A DNA stretch of 64,000 nucleotides, taken from Edwardsiella piscicida. Lineage in GTDB: Bacteria > Pseudomonadota > Gammaproteobacteria > Enterobacterales > Enterobacteriaceae. Shown here piece after piece: positions 38,824-47,065 of this stretch. The translations under genes and the position numbers were made by a program. The stretch spans positions 3,307,992 to 3,371,991 of the forward strand of contig NZ_MPNU01000001.1 of NCBI RefSeq assembly GCF_001896205.1, given 5' to 3'. The notes beneath the pieces were generated by a model. That model was not told the origin of the DNA. It saw nothing but the letters and a program-made list of their open reading frames with translations, and did no database searches. Positions within the stretch are counted from its first letter, which is position 1; every line of letters begins with the position of its first letter.

Positions 38824-39288
38824 TCACTCCATACGGGTAAAGTGTCGATAGTGATCACGGGTGACATAAATCAGACCGTCGTTAGAGTACAGTACACGAT
38901 CCGCCTGACGACGGCCACAGCGATAGTTTATATCGGCTTCACGCCAGATCCGGTGCGCCTGCTGCGGCAGACGCCCCTCGCGGTTGGCGAAACGATCGCC
39001 GCCGATGGCCCGCCCGGGCACCACCTGGCACAGGTTGCCGCGAGCGGGATCCCAGCCCGCCGCTCGCGCCTGACGCTTGGTAATATAGTAGTCAGGCAGC
39101 CGCTGGTTCGCCTGAAGATAGGCCACCACCCGTGCCTGGCGCGTCAGCTGCTCGATCGACGCTTCCGTCTGTTGCGTCGGCTCATCGCTGACCCCGCGCG
39201 CAGGGTGCTGCGCCAGCGCCACGCCGCCCGCGATCATGACACTCAGGGCCAGGATCAGGCCAAAGAAACCTCTGCTCCGTCCGTTCAT
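38824..39288 (-). CDS. Secreted barnase-like guanyl-specific ribonuclease
   Basis: The 154-residue protein has a signal peptide (about residues 1-26, ending VALAQ) and a mature domain closely resembling barnase. LPDYYITKRQARAAGWDP, IGGDRFANREGRLP and WREADINY align without gaps. The counterparts of catalytic Lys27, Glu73, Arg83, Arg87 and His102 are Lys71, Glu117, Arg127, Arg131 and His146. Two cysteines (87 and 124) absent from barnase could form a disulfide after export. It precedes its barstar-like partner in one operon. It could act in nutrient RNA breakdown or between competing cells; that is inference. MNGRSRGFF was chosen as the start because the signal peptide then begins directly. 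Confidence 0.9.
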   Translation of the reverse strand: MNGRSRGFFGLILALSVMIAGGVALAQHPARGVSDEPTQQTEASIEQLTRQARVVAYLQANQRLPDYYITKRQARAAGWDPARGNLCQVVPGRAIGGDRFANREGRLPQQAHRIWREADINYRCGRRQADRVLYSNDGLIYVTRDHYRHFTRME

Positions 39289-39424
39289 CGTTACTGAGAG
39301 ACCACTCCTGCACTGCGACGGCAACGCGACCGTCTCTGTCTGCCGCCAACGGCGGCCCTATCCCTTTATCATAAACGCTGAGGCGGGAAAAACCAGCCGG
39401 GCGCTGCCGTCAGGAGGCCAGGAT

Positions 39425-40824
39425 TTAACGCTGAGCGCCGTTGCTGCGGATCACCTGCTGATACCAGTAGAAGCTGCGCTTCTTGCGCCGTGCCAGATCC
39501 CGCTGCCGATCGACATACACGAAGCCATACTGCTTCTGGTAACCGTTTAGCCACGAGAGCAGATCGATAAACGACCAAGGGTAGTAGCCGCGCACGTCGG
39601 CGCCTTCGGCGATGGCCTGCTCGACGGCGGCGATATGGTCGCGCAGGTAGTCGATACGGGGCTGGTCGGCTATCTCATCGTCGATGATGGGATCTTTGGC
39701 CCCCAGCCCGTTTTCGGTGATGTAAATGGGGATCTCGCCGTAGCGCCGACGGATGCGCGCAATCGCCTCCGTCAGCCCCTGCGGATAGATCTCCCAGTCC
39801 CAGTCGGAGTAAACGCCATCGGGGTTGCGTACGATCTTAAACAGCCCCTTAAACCCCATGCCGCCACCGCTGCCCTTCTCTCCGCTGGTATTGAGATCAA
39901 AGCCCTGTATATCCTCATTGGCGGCGATCATCTCGCGTTTGTAGTAGTTCAGCCCAATAAAATCGACGGTGTTCTCCCGCAGCAGCGCCGCATCGCCCGG
40001 GGCAAACTGCGGTACGCCAAACGCCTGCTGCGCCATCGCCAGCAGCTCCGACGGATAGCTGCCCTTCAGCACCGGATCGAACAGCCAGTGGGTGTGGATC
40101 CCCTCGGCCAGTGCGCAGGCGCGCAGATCCTCGGGACGCTGGCTGATGGGATCGTTCGGCTGCATCACGTTAACGAAGCCGATCTGCCCAGCCACGCCCA
40201 TCTCGCGAAAACGCTTTACCGCCCGCGCGTTGGCCAGAAATACATGGTGACAGGCCTGAATACCGACGCGCGGATCCTTCAGCCCCGGAGGATGCTGGCC
40301 GGTAAAGTACCCCATACCGATAAAGACAATGGTTTCGTTAAAGGTCGACCACAGATCGACCCGATCGCCGAAGCGGGCGTAACACAGGCTGGCGTACTCC
40401 TCAAAGGCATCCACGATACGACGATCGGCCCAGCCGCCGAAGCGATCCTGCAGCGCCTGCGGCAGATCCCAGTGGTATAGCGTGATCATCGGGCGGATAT
40501 TGTGCTGCAGCAGCGCATCGATAAGCTCGCTGTAAAAGCGCACGCCCGCCTCATTGACCCGCCCGGTTCCCTCCGGCAGCAGCCGCGACCACGAGAGCGA
40601 GAAGCGGTATGAGGTCATCCCCAGCTCGGCCATCAGGGCGATATCCTCACGAAAGCGGTGATAGTGGTCGGCCGCCACATCACCGTTGCTGCCCTGGTAG
40701 GTCGTGCCGGGCTGATGCGAGTAAACGTCCCACACGGACAGTCCCTTGCCGTCGGCGTCATGCGCCCCTTCAACCTGATAAGCCGCCGTCGCCGCCCCCA
40801 CAAAAACCCCTCGGGAAATCCCAT
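39425..40824 (-). CDS. GH1 6-phospho-beta-glycosidase, apparent frameshift near the N-terminus
   Basis: The catalytic acid/base is in STFNET and the nucleophile in YITENG. LSWLNGYQKQYGFVYVD keeps the Ser-x6-Lys-x-Tyr pattern that binds the 6-phosphate in phospho-beta-glycosidases such as LacG. The natural start is the ATG at 40824 (MGFPEGFLWG, GAGGAG 8 nt upstream). That frame runs off after about 10 codons, and the family sequence resumes as AATAAYQVEGAHDADGKG in another frame. One extra G in the five-G run at 40795-40799 would join the two into about 466 residues. It is either a pseudogene, a slippage switch or a sequencing error. No PTS gene lies nearby. Confidence 0.75.
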
Positions 40825-40901
40825 GACCATTACTCCTCGGCGTCACGCCATCGCTTGCTCTGCGCCCCGCGGGCGCCCCGATCCGCAGTATAGTCTGTGA
40901 C

Positions 40902-40939
40902 AAAAAAAGCCTGCAACCGGTTTCAGAAACCGGTTGCAG
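40902..40939 (-). promoter_or_regulatory. Double AACCGGTT palindrome with T-run in the glycosidase leader
   Basis: CTGCAACCGGTTT and AAACCGGTTGCAG (40911-40939) form one long inverted repeat made of two AACCGGTT half-palindromes. Each resembles the LacI-family AscG operator TGAAACCGGTTTCA. On the minus strand the repeat is followed by seven T residues (40902-40908), so its RNA also looks like a terminator, about 80 nt before the glycosidase start. No minus-strand gene lies between it and the dctM terminator. Confidence 0.55.
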
Positions 40940-41614
40940 TCTACGTGATCGCCGCCACACCGCAGGGCGGCGGCGGCGCGACGCGCCTGTCCCCTATCGG
41001 CGATGCCCGCACGCGTATAACGCAGGCGCAGAGGTAAAGGTAGAGGCCGCGGAGGTGGGTTGAGCGCGGAGGTGGGGGGAGAGGCGGATATAAACGCAGA
41101 GGTGGACGAGAACGTTCATCGGAGCAGAAACGTGGAATGTATACGCGACGCACGGGCGACGGCGAGGAAGACGACAGGGGATAGAAAGGCGAAAGCAGAG
41201 GGGGGAGAGCCTCTCTGCTTTCTGAACCCGATCTGTCAGAATCGGGAGTCGTTCAGCGGAATTTTAGCCGAATCCCGCGAACCGGCTCATTATCTCACAG
41301 GCAGCCGACGGCGCAATTCTCCGCGTCGCTAAATCTACTTTTTGTGAGCTGCTAGACCAGATAATTCGGTGATAACGAAGCCCCCCGCTGGTTTTGCTGA
41401 AGCATCCCGTCAGGTCGCGCCAACCGGCTATCACCATGTCCGTTTCCCCCCTCGCCCCCCGACCGCGCTGCCGTGTCATTTCGCTGACATACCGGCGTTA
41501 TAGGGTACGAGGGCGTGCTCCGTAACCGTGCGTGGCGTCGGCGCTCAGACCCGTTATCCCACGTTGTTCCGTGACGCGCGGGATGTTTCTATCCGACGGC
41601 GGGTGACAGAACGC
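40940..41614. other. 675-bp region without a recognisable gene
   Basis: Reading frames here are short and show no family resemblance. G-rich units of the type CGCGGAGGTGG recur at about 41028, 41047, 41065 and 41096. Two hairpins lie side by side: GAAAGCAGAG...CTCTGCTTTC (41191-41222) and CCCGATCTG.CAG.ATCGGG (41227-41246). It may be a decayed gene or encode an RNA. Confidence 0.4.
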
Positions 41615-41643
41615 AAAAAGGCAGAGATAAACTCTGCCTTTTT
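41615..41643 (-). terminator. Intrinsic terminator of the dctPQM operon
   Basis: AAAAAGGCAGAG-ATAAA-CTCTGCCTTTTT forms a stem with T-runs on both strands, 15 nt beyond the dctM stop. Confidence 0.85.
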
Positions 41644-41658
41644 GGGGGGTGACTCCGC

Positions 41659-42960
41659 TTACATCAGGCCGAACAACCGCGGCACAAACAGGGAGATCTG
41701 CGGGATATAGGTGATCATCATCAGCGCGACAATCAGCGCCAGGTAGAAGGGCAGCAGCGGCTTAATCAGCTGCTGGATCTTCACGCCGGAGATAGAGCAG
41801 CCGACGAACAGCGCGCTCCCGACCGGCGGCGTCAGCAGACCGATACACAGGTTGGCGACCATCATGATACCGAAGTGTACCGGATCCATCCCCAGCTCCT
41901 GCGCAATCGGCAGGAAGATCGGGGTAAAGATCAGGACCGCCGGGGTCATGTCCATAAAGATGCCGACGATCAGCAGCACAATGTTGATCAGCAGCAGGAT
42001 GACGATCGGGTTTTCCGAAATCCCCATCAGCGCATCGCTGATCATGTAAGGGATATCCGCGTTGGTCATCGCCCAGGACATGCCGACGGAGAAGCCGATC
42101 AGCAGCAGGACGATCGAGGTCGTCACCACCGACTCCAGGATCAGCCGCGGCAGATCGCGCCACTTCACCTCGCGATAAATCAGCACCGACAGCACAAAGG
42201 TGTACACCACGGCGATCGCCGAGGCCTCGGTCGCGGTAAATACGCCGCCGAGGATCCCGCCCATCACGATGAACACCAGCAGCAGGCTGGGCCAGGCATC
42301 CCACAGGGCTTTACCCGCCTGACGCAGGGTCGGACGCGCGCTGACCGGGTAATTACGCGCCTTGGCGATAAAGGCACACACCACCATGATCGACAACCCC
42401 ATCAAGATCCCCGGCAGATAGCCGGCCAGGAACAGCGATGCCACGGACACGCCGCCGGCGGTCAGGGAGAAGACGATCAGCACGTTGGACGGCGGGATCA
42501 ACAGCCCGGTGATACAGGACGACACGTTCACCGCCGTACAGAAGGCCGGATCATAGCCTTCGCGGGTCTGGATCGGGTGCAGGGTGCCCCCCACCGCCGC
42601 CGCCGCCGCCACCGCCGAACCGGAGATGGAGCCGAACATCATGTTGGCCAGCACGTTAACGTGCCCCAGCGAGCCGGGAACGCGCCCCACCATCACCTGG
42701 GCCAGGTTGATCAGCCGGATAGCGATGCCGCCGCTGTTCATCAGGGTGCCGGCAAAGATAAAGAACGGGATCGCCAGCAGCGCAAAGTTATCCAGCCCGT
42801 TGGCCAGGCGCTGTGCGACGGTAATGGTGGCGATTTCCCACGGGAACATCAGCAGCATGGAGGCAAAGGTGGCGATACCGATAGAAAATGAGATCGGCAC
42901 GCCGACAAACACCAGAAAGAAGAAGCTGCCAAACAGGGTCAGGGCGATATAGCTATCCAT
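41659..42960 (-). CDS. TRAP transporter large permease DctM
   Basis: The 433-residue protein has about twelve membrane segments and is the transport subunit of a tripartite ATP-independent periplasmic transporter. The ALLAIPFFIFAGTLMNSGGIA block (about residues 54-74) and MFGSISGSAVAAAAAVGGTL (about 108-127) are family signatures. Its ATG overlaps the dctQ stop by one base (TAATG). Solute uptake would be driven by a sodium gradient. Confidence 0.93.
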   Translation of the reverse strand: MDSYIALTLFGSFFFLVFVGVPISFSIGIATFASMLLMFPWEIATITVAQRLANGLDNFALLAIPFFIFAGTLMNSGGIAIRLINLAQVMVGRVPGSLGHVNVLANMMFGSISGSAVAAAAAVGGTLHPIQTREGYDPAFCTAVNVSSCITGLLIPPSNVLIVFSLTAGGVSVASLFLAGYLPGILMGLSIMVVCAFIAKARNYPVSARPTLRQAGKALWDAWPSLLLVFIVMGGILGGVFTATEASAIAVVYTFVLSVLIYREVKWRDLPRLILESVVTTSIVLLLIGFSVGMSWAMTNADIPYMISDALMGISENPIVILLLINIVLLIVGIFMDMTPAVLIFTPIFLPIAQELGMDPVHFGIMMVANLCIGLLTPPVGSALFVGCSISGVKIQQLIKPLLPFYLALIVALMMITYIPQISLFVPRLFGLM

Positions 42961-43463
42961 TAGTTATTCACTCCTTGCGGACCGGCCAGTTTCTTCATTC
43001 CGCTGATCACAAAATACAGACTATAAAAAATGATGATGGCGCCGCTCAGCGGCAGAATAAAATAGACATACCCCATCGGGATCTGCATCGCCGCCGACAG
43101 CTGCGCCGTCTCCAGGGTCTTTTCGATCAGCATCCGTCCGCCGACGATCATCACCAGGAACGAGAACACCATCACCAGCAGATTGACCAGTACGCTCAGC
43201 GCAGCCTGGGTGCGGGCATTGACCGACATCGCCAGCAGATCGATAGAGAGGTGGCGCTGGGCGCCCACGGTATAGGCGGCACCCAGCAGGCCGACCCAAA
43301 TCATCAGAAAACGCGCCAGTTCATCGGTCAGGGTACTGGGCTGACTGAGCACATAACGGCTGAACACCTGCCAGACGACGCAGGCCACCAGCGCCACCAT
43401 CACCACCACCGCAAACGAGGCGATACTGCGGTCGACGATTTTTTTGATCCGATCGAGAATCAT
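42960..43463 (-). CDS. TRAP transporter small permease DctQ
   Basis: The 167-residue protein has four predicted membrane segments. The WQVFSRYVLSQPSTLTDELARFLMIWVGLLGAA stretch (about residues 28-60) is typical of DctQ. It bridges DctM in the membrane and is translationally coupled to it. Confidence 0.92.
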   Translation of the reverse strand: MILDRIKKIVDRSIASFAVVVMVALVACVVWQVFSRYVLSQPSTLTDELARFLMIWVGLLGAAYTVGAQRHLSIDLLAMSVNARTQAALSVLVNLLVMVFSFLVMIVGGRMLIEKTLETAQLSAAMQIPMGYVYFILPLSGAIIIFYSLYFVISGMKKLAGPQGVNN

Positions 43464-43526
43464 ACGGTCTATCCAAATAGCGGGATGAAACGGCGCGGGC
43501 GTATCTCTCGCCCGCGCATAACGGCA

Positions 43527-44513
43527 TTACTGCGCAGCGGCTTCAAACTTGTCCAGCAGCGCGGCCTGCTTCGGATCCTTACGGAACTCGTCATACAGCG
43601 GCTGTACGGCGGCGCGGAACGGTGCCTTGTCTACGCTGACGATGCTAGCGCCCATCGCTTTGGCCTGCGCACGGGACTCGGCATCGACCTGATCCCACAG
43701 CTTCTGCTGGTAGGCCTCAGAATTACGGGCGGCTTTGGTCAGGATGTCCTGCTGCTCCGGGGTCAGCTTCTCCCAGGTTTTGGTGGCGATGACCAGGTAG
43801 TCCGGAATCGAGGCGTGCTCATCTTCAGACAGGACGTTGGCGATTTCGATGTGGCGGGTCTGCACCCAGGACGGCACGTTATTCTCCGCGCCATCCACCA
43901 CGCCCTGCTGCATGGCGGTATACACTTCACCGAAGGAGATCGGCGTCGGAGAGCCGCCCATCAGCTCCACCATCTTGATGGTGGTCGGGCTGGCCTGTAC
44001 GCGGATTTTCATCCCTTTCAGATCGGCAGGCGAGGTGATCGGCTTCTTGGCATAGAAGCTGCGGGTACCGGCGACGTAGGCGGACATGGCGAAGAAGCCC
44101 TTATCCTTGGTGGAGTCCATAATCTCTTTGCCGACCGGACCATACACGACGTTATCAAAGTGCTGCTGATCCTTAAACAGGTACGGCATATTATAAATGG
44201 CGTAGACGTTATCGAATGATTCCAGATCGCTGGCGGAGCCTTTCGTCATATCCAGCGCGCCGTTCTGCAGCAGTTCGAGGGTTTCGCGGGCGCTGCCCAT
44301 CTGGCTGCTGGGGTAAATGCGGATGCGCATATTGCCGTTAGAAAGTTGTTGTACCTCTTTCGCCATCTGCTCGAAGGCCTGGTGCACAACGTGGCTGCGC
44401 TCAAGGTTATGAGCCAGTTTCAGCGTGACTTTCTCTGCTGCCTGTGCGCCGCCAGCGATCAGAGAAAGCACGGCTGCGCAGAGGATATGACGGGAAAAAG
44501 TTTTCAGTTTCAT
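43527..44513 (-). CDS. TRAP transporter substrate-binding protein DctP
   Basis: The 328-residue periplasmic receptor starts with a signal peptide (about residues 1-26, ending GGAQAAE). The solute-binding core includes KGMKIRVQASPTTIKMVELMGG, in which the conserved Arg binds the substrate carboxylate, and GAENN further on. The substrate is therefore probably an organic or sugar acid but cannot be named. It is the first gene of dctPQM. MKLKTFSRH is preceded by GGAG at a 10-nt spacing. Confidence 0.92.
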   Translation of the reverse strand: MKLKTFSRHILCAAVLSLIAGGAQAAEKVTLKLAHNLERSHVVHQAFEQMAKEVQQLSNGNMRIRIYPSSQMGSARETLELLQNGALDMTKGSASDLESFDNVYAIYNMPYLFKDQQHFDNVVYGPVGKEIMDSTKDKGFFAMSAYVAGTRSFYAKKPITSPADLKGMKIRVQASPTTIKMVELMGGSPTPISFGEVYTAMQQGVVDGAENNVPSWVQTRHIEIANVLSEDEHASIPDYLVIATKTWEKLTPEQQDILTKAARNSEAYQQKLWDQVDAESRAQAKAMGASIVSVDKAPFRAAVQPLYDEFRKDPKQAALLDKFEAAAQ

Positions 44514-44892
44514 ATAGCAAGGCTCCCTGATATTGGTTGAATATGTGTTACTTTTGGTCTGAACAAATAAGTGATTACGCCAATTTCTGTATGACATCTT
44601 ATTTTAGCTATCGGATAAGTAGGCAGTACATGCCTCACATTTCCGGTAATTCCCTTATCAGAGATACAATTCTGCGCTTTCGATCACCAAATAATTCGAA
44701 TTGAACAGCTTAATAACATCGTAAATACCGATGATTTAATCTCCATATTTATCACTCAAATTATTTTTCCTACATATATGTTCGGGAAAAATATATTATT
44801 CGCCGAGAATCGCGCGGCGGGGTTGTCATACCACTGGCCGAGAGGGCAGGATAGCGGGGGAGCATCCGGAAAACCGCGGAAGGGGAGCAGAG
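44514..44892. promoter_or_regulatory. Divergent dctP/LysR intergenic region
   Basis: No gene is seen in this 379-bp, mostly AT-rich stretch. It contains the palindrome AATTCGAATT (44693-44702) and likely promoters for both directions. Divergence from a LysR gene suggests that this regulator acts here. Confidence 0.45.
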
Positions 44893-45813
44893 ATGGAGAT
44901 AGGCTGGCTTGAAGACTTTCTGGCACTGGCAGAGCTGCGTAACTTTTCTCGCGCCGCCGCCAGCCGCAATATCACTCAGCCGGCCTTTGGCCGCCATATC
45001 CGGGCGCTGGAGCAGAGCGTCGGCCAGCAGCTGGTCGATCGCAGCACCACGCCGGTGACCCTGACCCCCGCCGGCTATCAGTTTCGCCTGCTGGCCCACG
45101 CGATGACCAACCAATGGCGCGAGGGGCTGAACAACATCAACGGACGCCCGCAGGCCCTACTCCACCCGGTGCGTTTCAGCGCCCCCCACAGCCTCTCCTC
45201 CCCTTTTCTGCTCGACCTGATCGCCGCGGTCACCGCGGACGACCCGGCGCCTTTACCCTTCGGCGTCGATATTCTGCGGGTGGACTTCGCCGTCGAGGCG
45301 CTGATGGAGGGAGAGAGCGACTTCCTGCTGGCCTTTGATAACCATGCCCTGCTGCAGCCGCCGTTTGACAACCTGCTGCTCGGACGCGGCGATCTGCTGC
45401 TGGTCAGCGCCCCCGATGCCAACGGCCAGGCCCGCTTTCAGCCGGGGGAGCACCCGGTACCAGTGCTGCGCTACACCCCGGACTCCTACAGCGCCCGCAT
45501 GGTAGAGCGTCTGATGCCCCAGTATCCCTTCCCCGCCCAGCCGCTGTTTGAGGCCTCGCTGTGCGATCTGCACCGTCAGATGGCGCTGCGCGGCCACGGT
45601 CTGACCTGGCTCGCCGACTGCCAGATCGGCGCGGAGCTGGCGGAGGGCCGGCTGGTGGCCGTGGATCGCCAGCGCTGGCGCGTCCCCTATCAGATCCGCC
45701 TCTATCGCAACCGCGCCCGCCTGCACCAGCGCGCCGAGGCCTTCTGGCAGCGACTGGCGCAGCGCATCGACGCCGGCCACGCCTTCTGGCCGCCCCCCGC
45801 CCCGGCGCGCTAA
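44893..45813 (+). CDS. LysR-family regulator, HypT/QseD-like
   Basis: The 306-residue regulator has an N-terminal winged helix (WLEDFLALAELRNFSRAAASR, then QPAFGRHIRALEQSVGQQL, residues 5-46) and a C-terminal effector domain. The N-terminus and overall pattern resemble E. coli HypT (YjiE), the hypochlorite-responsive regulator, but similarity drops in the effector domain, so function is not transferred. It is divergent from dctPQM and upstream of the deaminase-carrier genes, so it could regulate either. A GGGGAG site precedes the ATG. Confidence 0.85.
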   Translation: MEIGWLEDFLALAELRNFSRAAASRNITQPAFGRHIRALEQSVGQQLVDRSTTPVTLTPAGYQFRLLAHAMTNQWREGLNNINGRPQALLHPVRFSAPHSLSSPFLLDLIAAVTADDPAPLPFGVDILRVDFAVEALMEGESDFLLAFDNHALLQPPFDNLLLGRGDLLLVSAPDANGQARFQPGEHPVPVLRYTPDSYSARMVERLMPQYPFPAQPLFEASLCDLHRQMALRGHGLTWLADCQIGAELAEGRLVAVDRQRWRVPYQIRLYRNRARLHQRAEAFWQRLAQRIDAGHAFWPPPAPAR

Positions 45814-45943
45814 GCGCTTCGCACGCCGGCGGAAAACCGGCCCCGGTGCCGAATCGGCCTGAGCCATGCCGGAATAGCATTTCACGCCCGACGTGCGCTC
45901 CCCTATGATGCGCCTTTCCCTTTTTCTGCCGCGGGATACGTCA

Positions 45944-47062
45944 ATGTCAGCGACGCAAACGATTACCTGGCCGGACTTTCTGGCCCAATTCCCCAAACTG
46001 GATCTGCACTACCACCTGCTGGGCGGCGTTCGCCTGGAGACGATGCGCGACCTGGCGAAGCAGGCGGGCGTGCCCCTCACTGAACGCGATGCCAAGAGCT
46101 TCTACCGCCGCTATCAGGCTCAGACCGGTCAGGTCAAAGGCGGCATCGCCGCCCTTAACTTCCTCTACCCGCTGCTGACGCGCCCCCAGGATTACTGCCG
46201 GGTAATGCAGGAGGTGGCCGAGGACGCCGCGGCGACTGGCGTACGCCACCTGGAGCTGTTCTGGAACCCGTCTGACACCGCGCTGCCCTATGCCGAGGTC
46301 ACCGCCGCGCTGGCGGAGGGGCTGGCCTGCGCCGCCCAACGCTGGGATATCCACGCGCTGTTCCTGCCGGCCATCAACCGCGAAAAGAGCCCCGAAGAGG
46401 CCGTGCGCATGGTGGAGACGGTGCTAGCGCACCCGCACCCGCTGGTGCCCGGCATCGGCATCGACTACCGCGAACACGATGCGCCGATAGAGCACTTCTG
46501 GAAAGCCTACCGCCTGGCGCGCCAGGGCGGGCTGCGCCTGACCGGCCACTGCAGCGAGTTTGGTCTGCACTGGCGTAACGTGGAGAGTGGACTGGATCTG
46601 CTGCACCTCGATCGCATCGATCACGGCTACAGCATCGTCGATAACCCCGAGCTGATGGCGCGCTGCGCCCGCGACGGCGTTCCCTTTACCGTGGTGCCCA
46701 GCAACACCTTCTTCCTCACGCGCTGGCCCGATCGCGACGCGTGGCGCCAGCACCACCCGATCCGCCGCATGGCGGCGGCGGGCATCAACCTGATCCCGGC
46801 CACCGACGACTGGCATATGCACGACACCAACGGCGCCGAATGCTATCGGGTCATGGTGGAGGAGTTCGGCTTCGATCTCGACGGGGTGCGAATCATGCTG
46901 GCCAACGCCATCGATGCCTGCTGGCAGCCGGCGCCGCTCAAGGCGCGCTGGCGCAGCCAGTGGCTGGCCGAATTCGATGCCCTGCGCGCTCGGCTGGCAC
47001 AGGAGCCGCCCTGCGATGCGCAGCGCCATGTCATCTACCAACGCCCTGTCTCGGGAGACTAA
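45944..47062 (+). CDS. Adenosine deaminase-family amidohydrolase
   Basis: The 372-residue protein keeps all catalytic residues of the adenosine deaminase family: metal ligands in LDLHYHLLGG (about residues 20-29), the His and Glu of HCSEF (canonical HAGE), the His of RIDHGYS and the paired Asp of TDDWHMHD. The substrate-binding segment differs. The canonical D-L-A-G-x-E stretch reads GIDYREHDAPI here, and the residues around TDD are unusual. It should hydrolytically deaminate a purine-like or related nucleoside, possibly a modified one. The next gene starts 3 bp after its stop. Confidence 0.85.
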   Translation: MSATQTITWPDFLAQFPKLDLHYHLLGGVRLETMRDLAKQAGVPLTERDAKSFYRRYQAQTGQVKGGIAALNFLYPLLTRPQDYCRVMQEVAEDAAATGVRHLELFWNPSDTALPYAEVTAALAEGLACAAQRWDIHALFLPAINREKSPEEAVRMVETVLAHPHPLVPGIGIDYREHDAPIEHFWKAYRLARQGGLRLTGHCSEFGLHWRNVESGLDLLHLDRIDHGYSIVDNPELMARCARDGVPFTVVPSNTFFLTRWPDRDAWRQHHPIRRMAAAGINLIPATDDWHMHDTNGAECYRVMVEEFGFDLDGVRIMLANAIDACWQPAPLKARWRSQWLAEFDALRARLAQEPPCDAQRHVIYQRPVSGD

Positions 47063-47065
47063 ACC

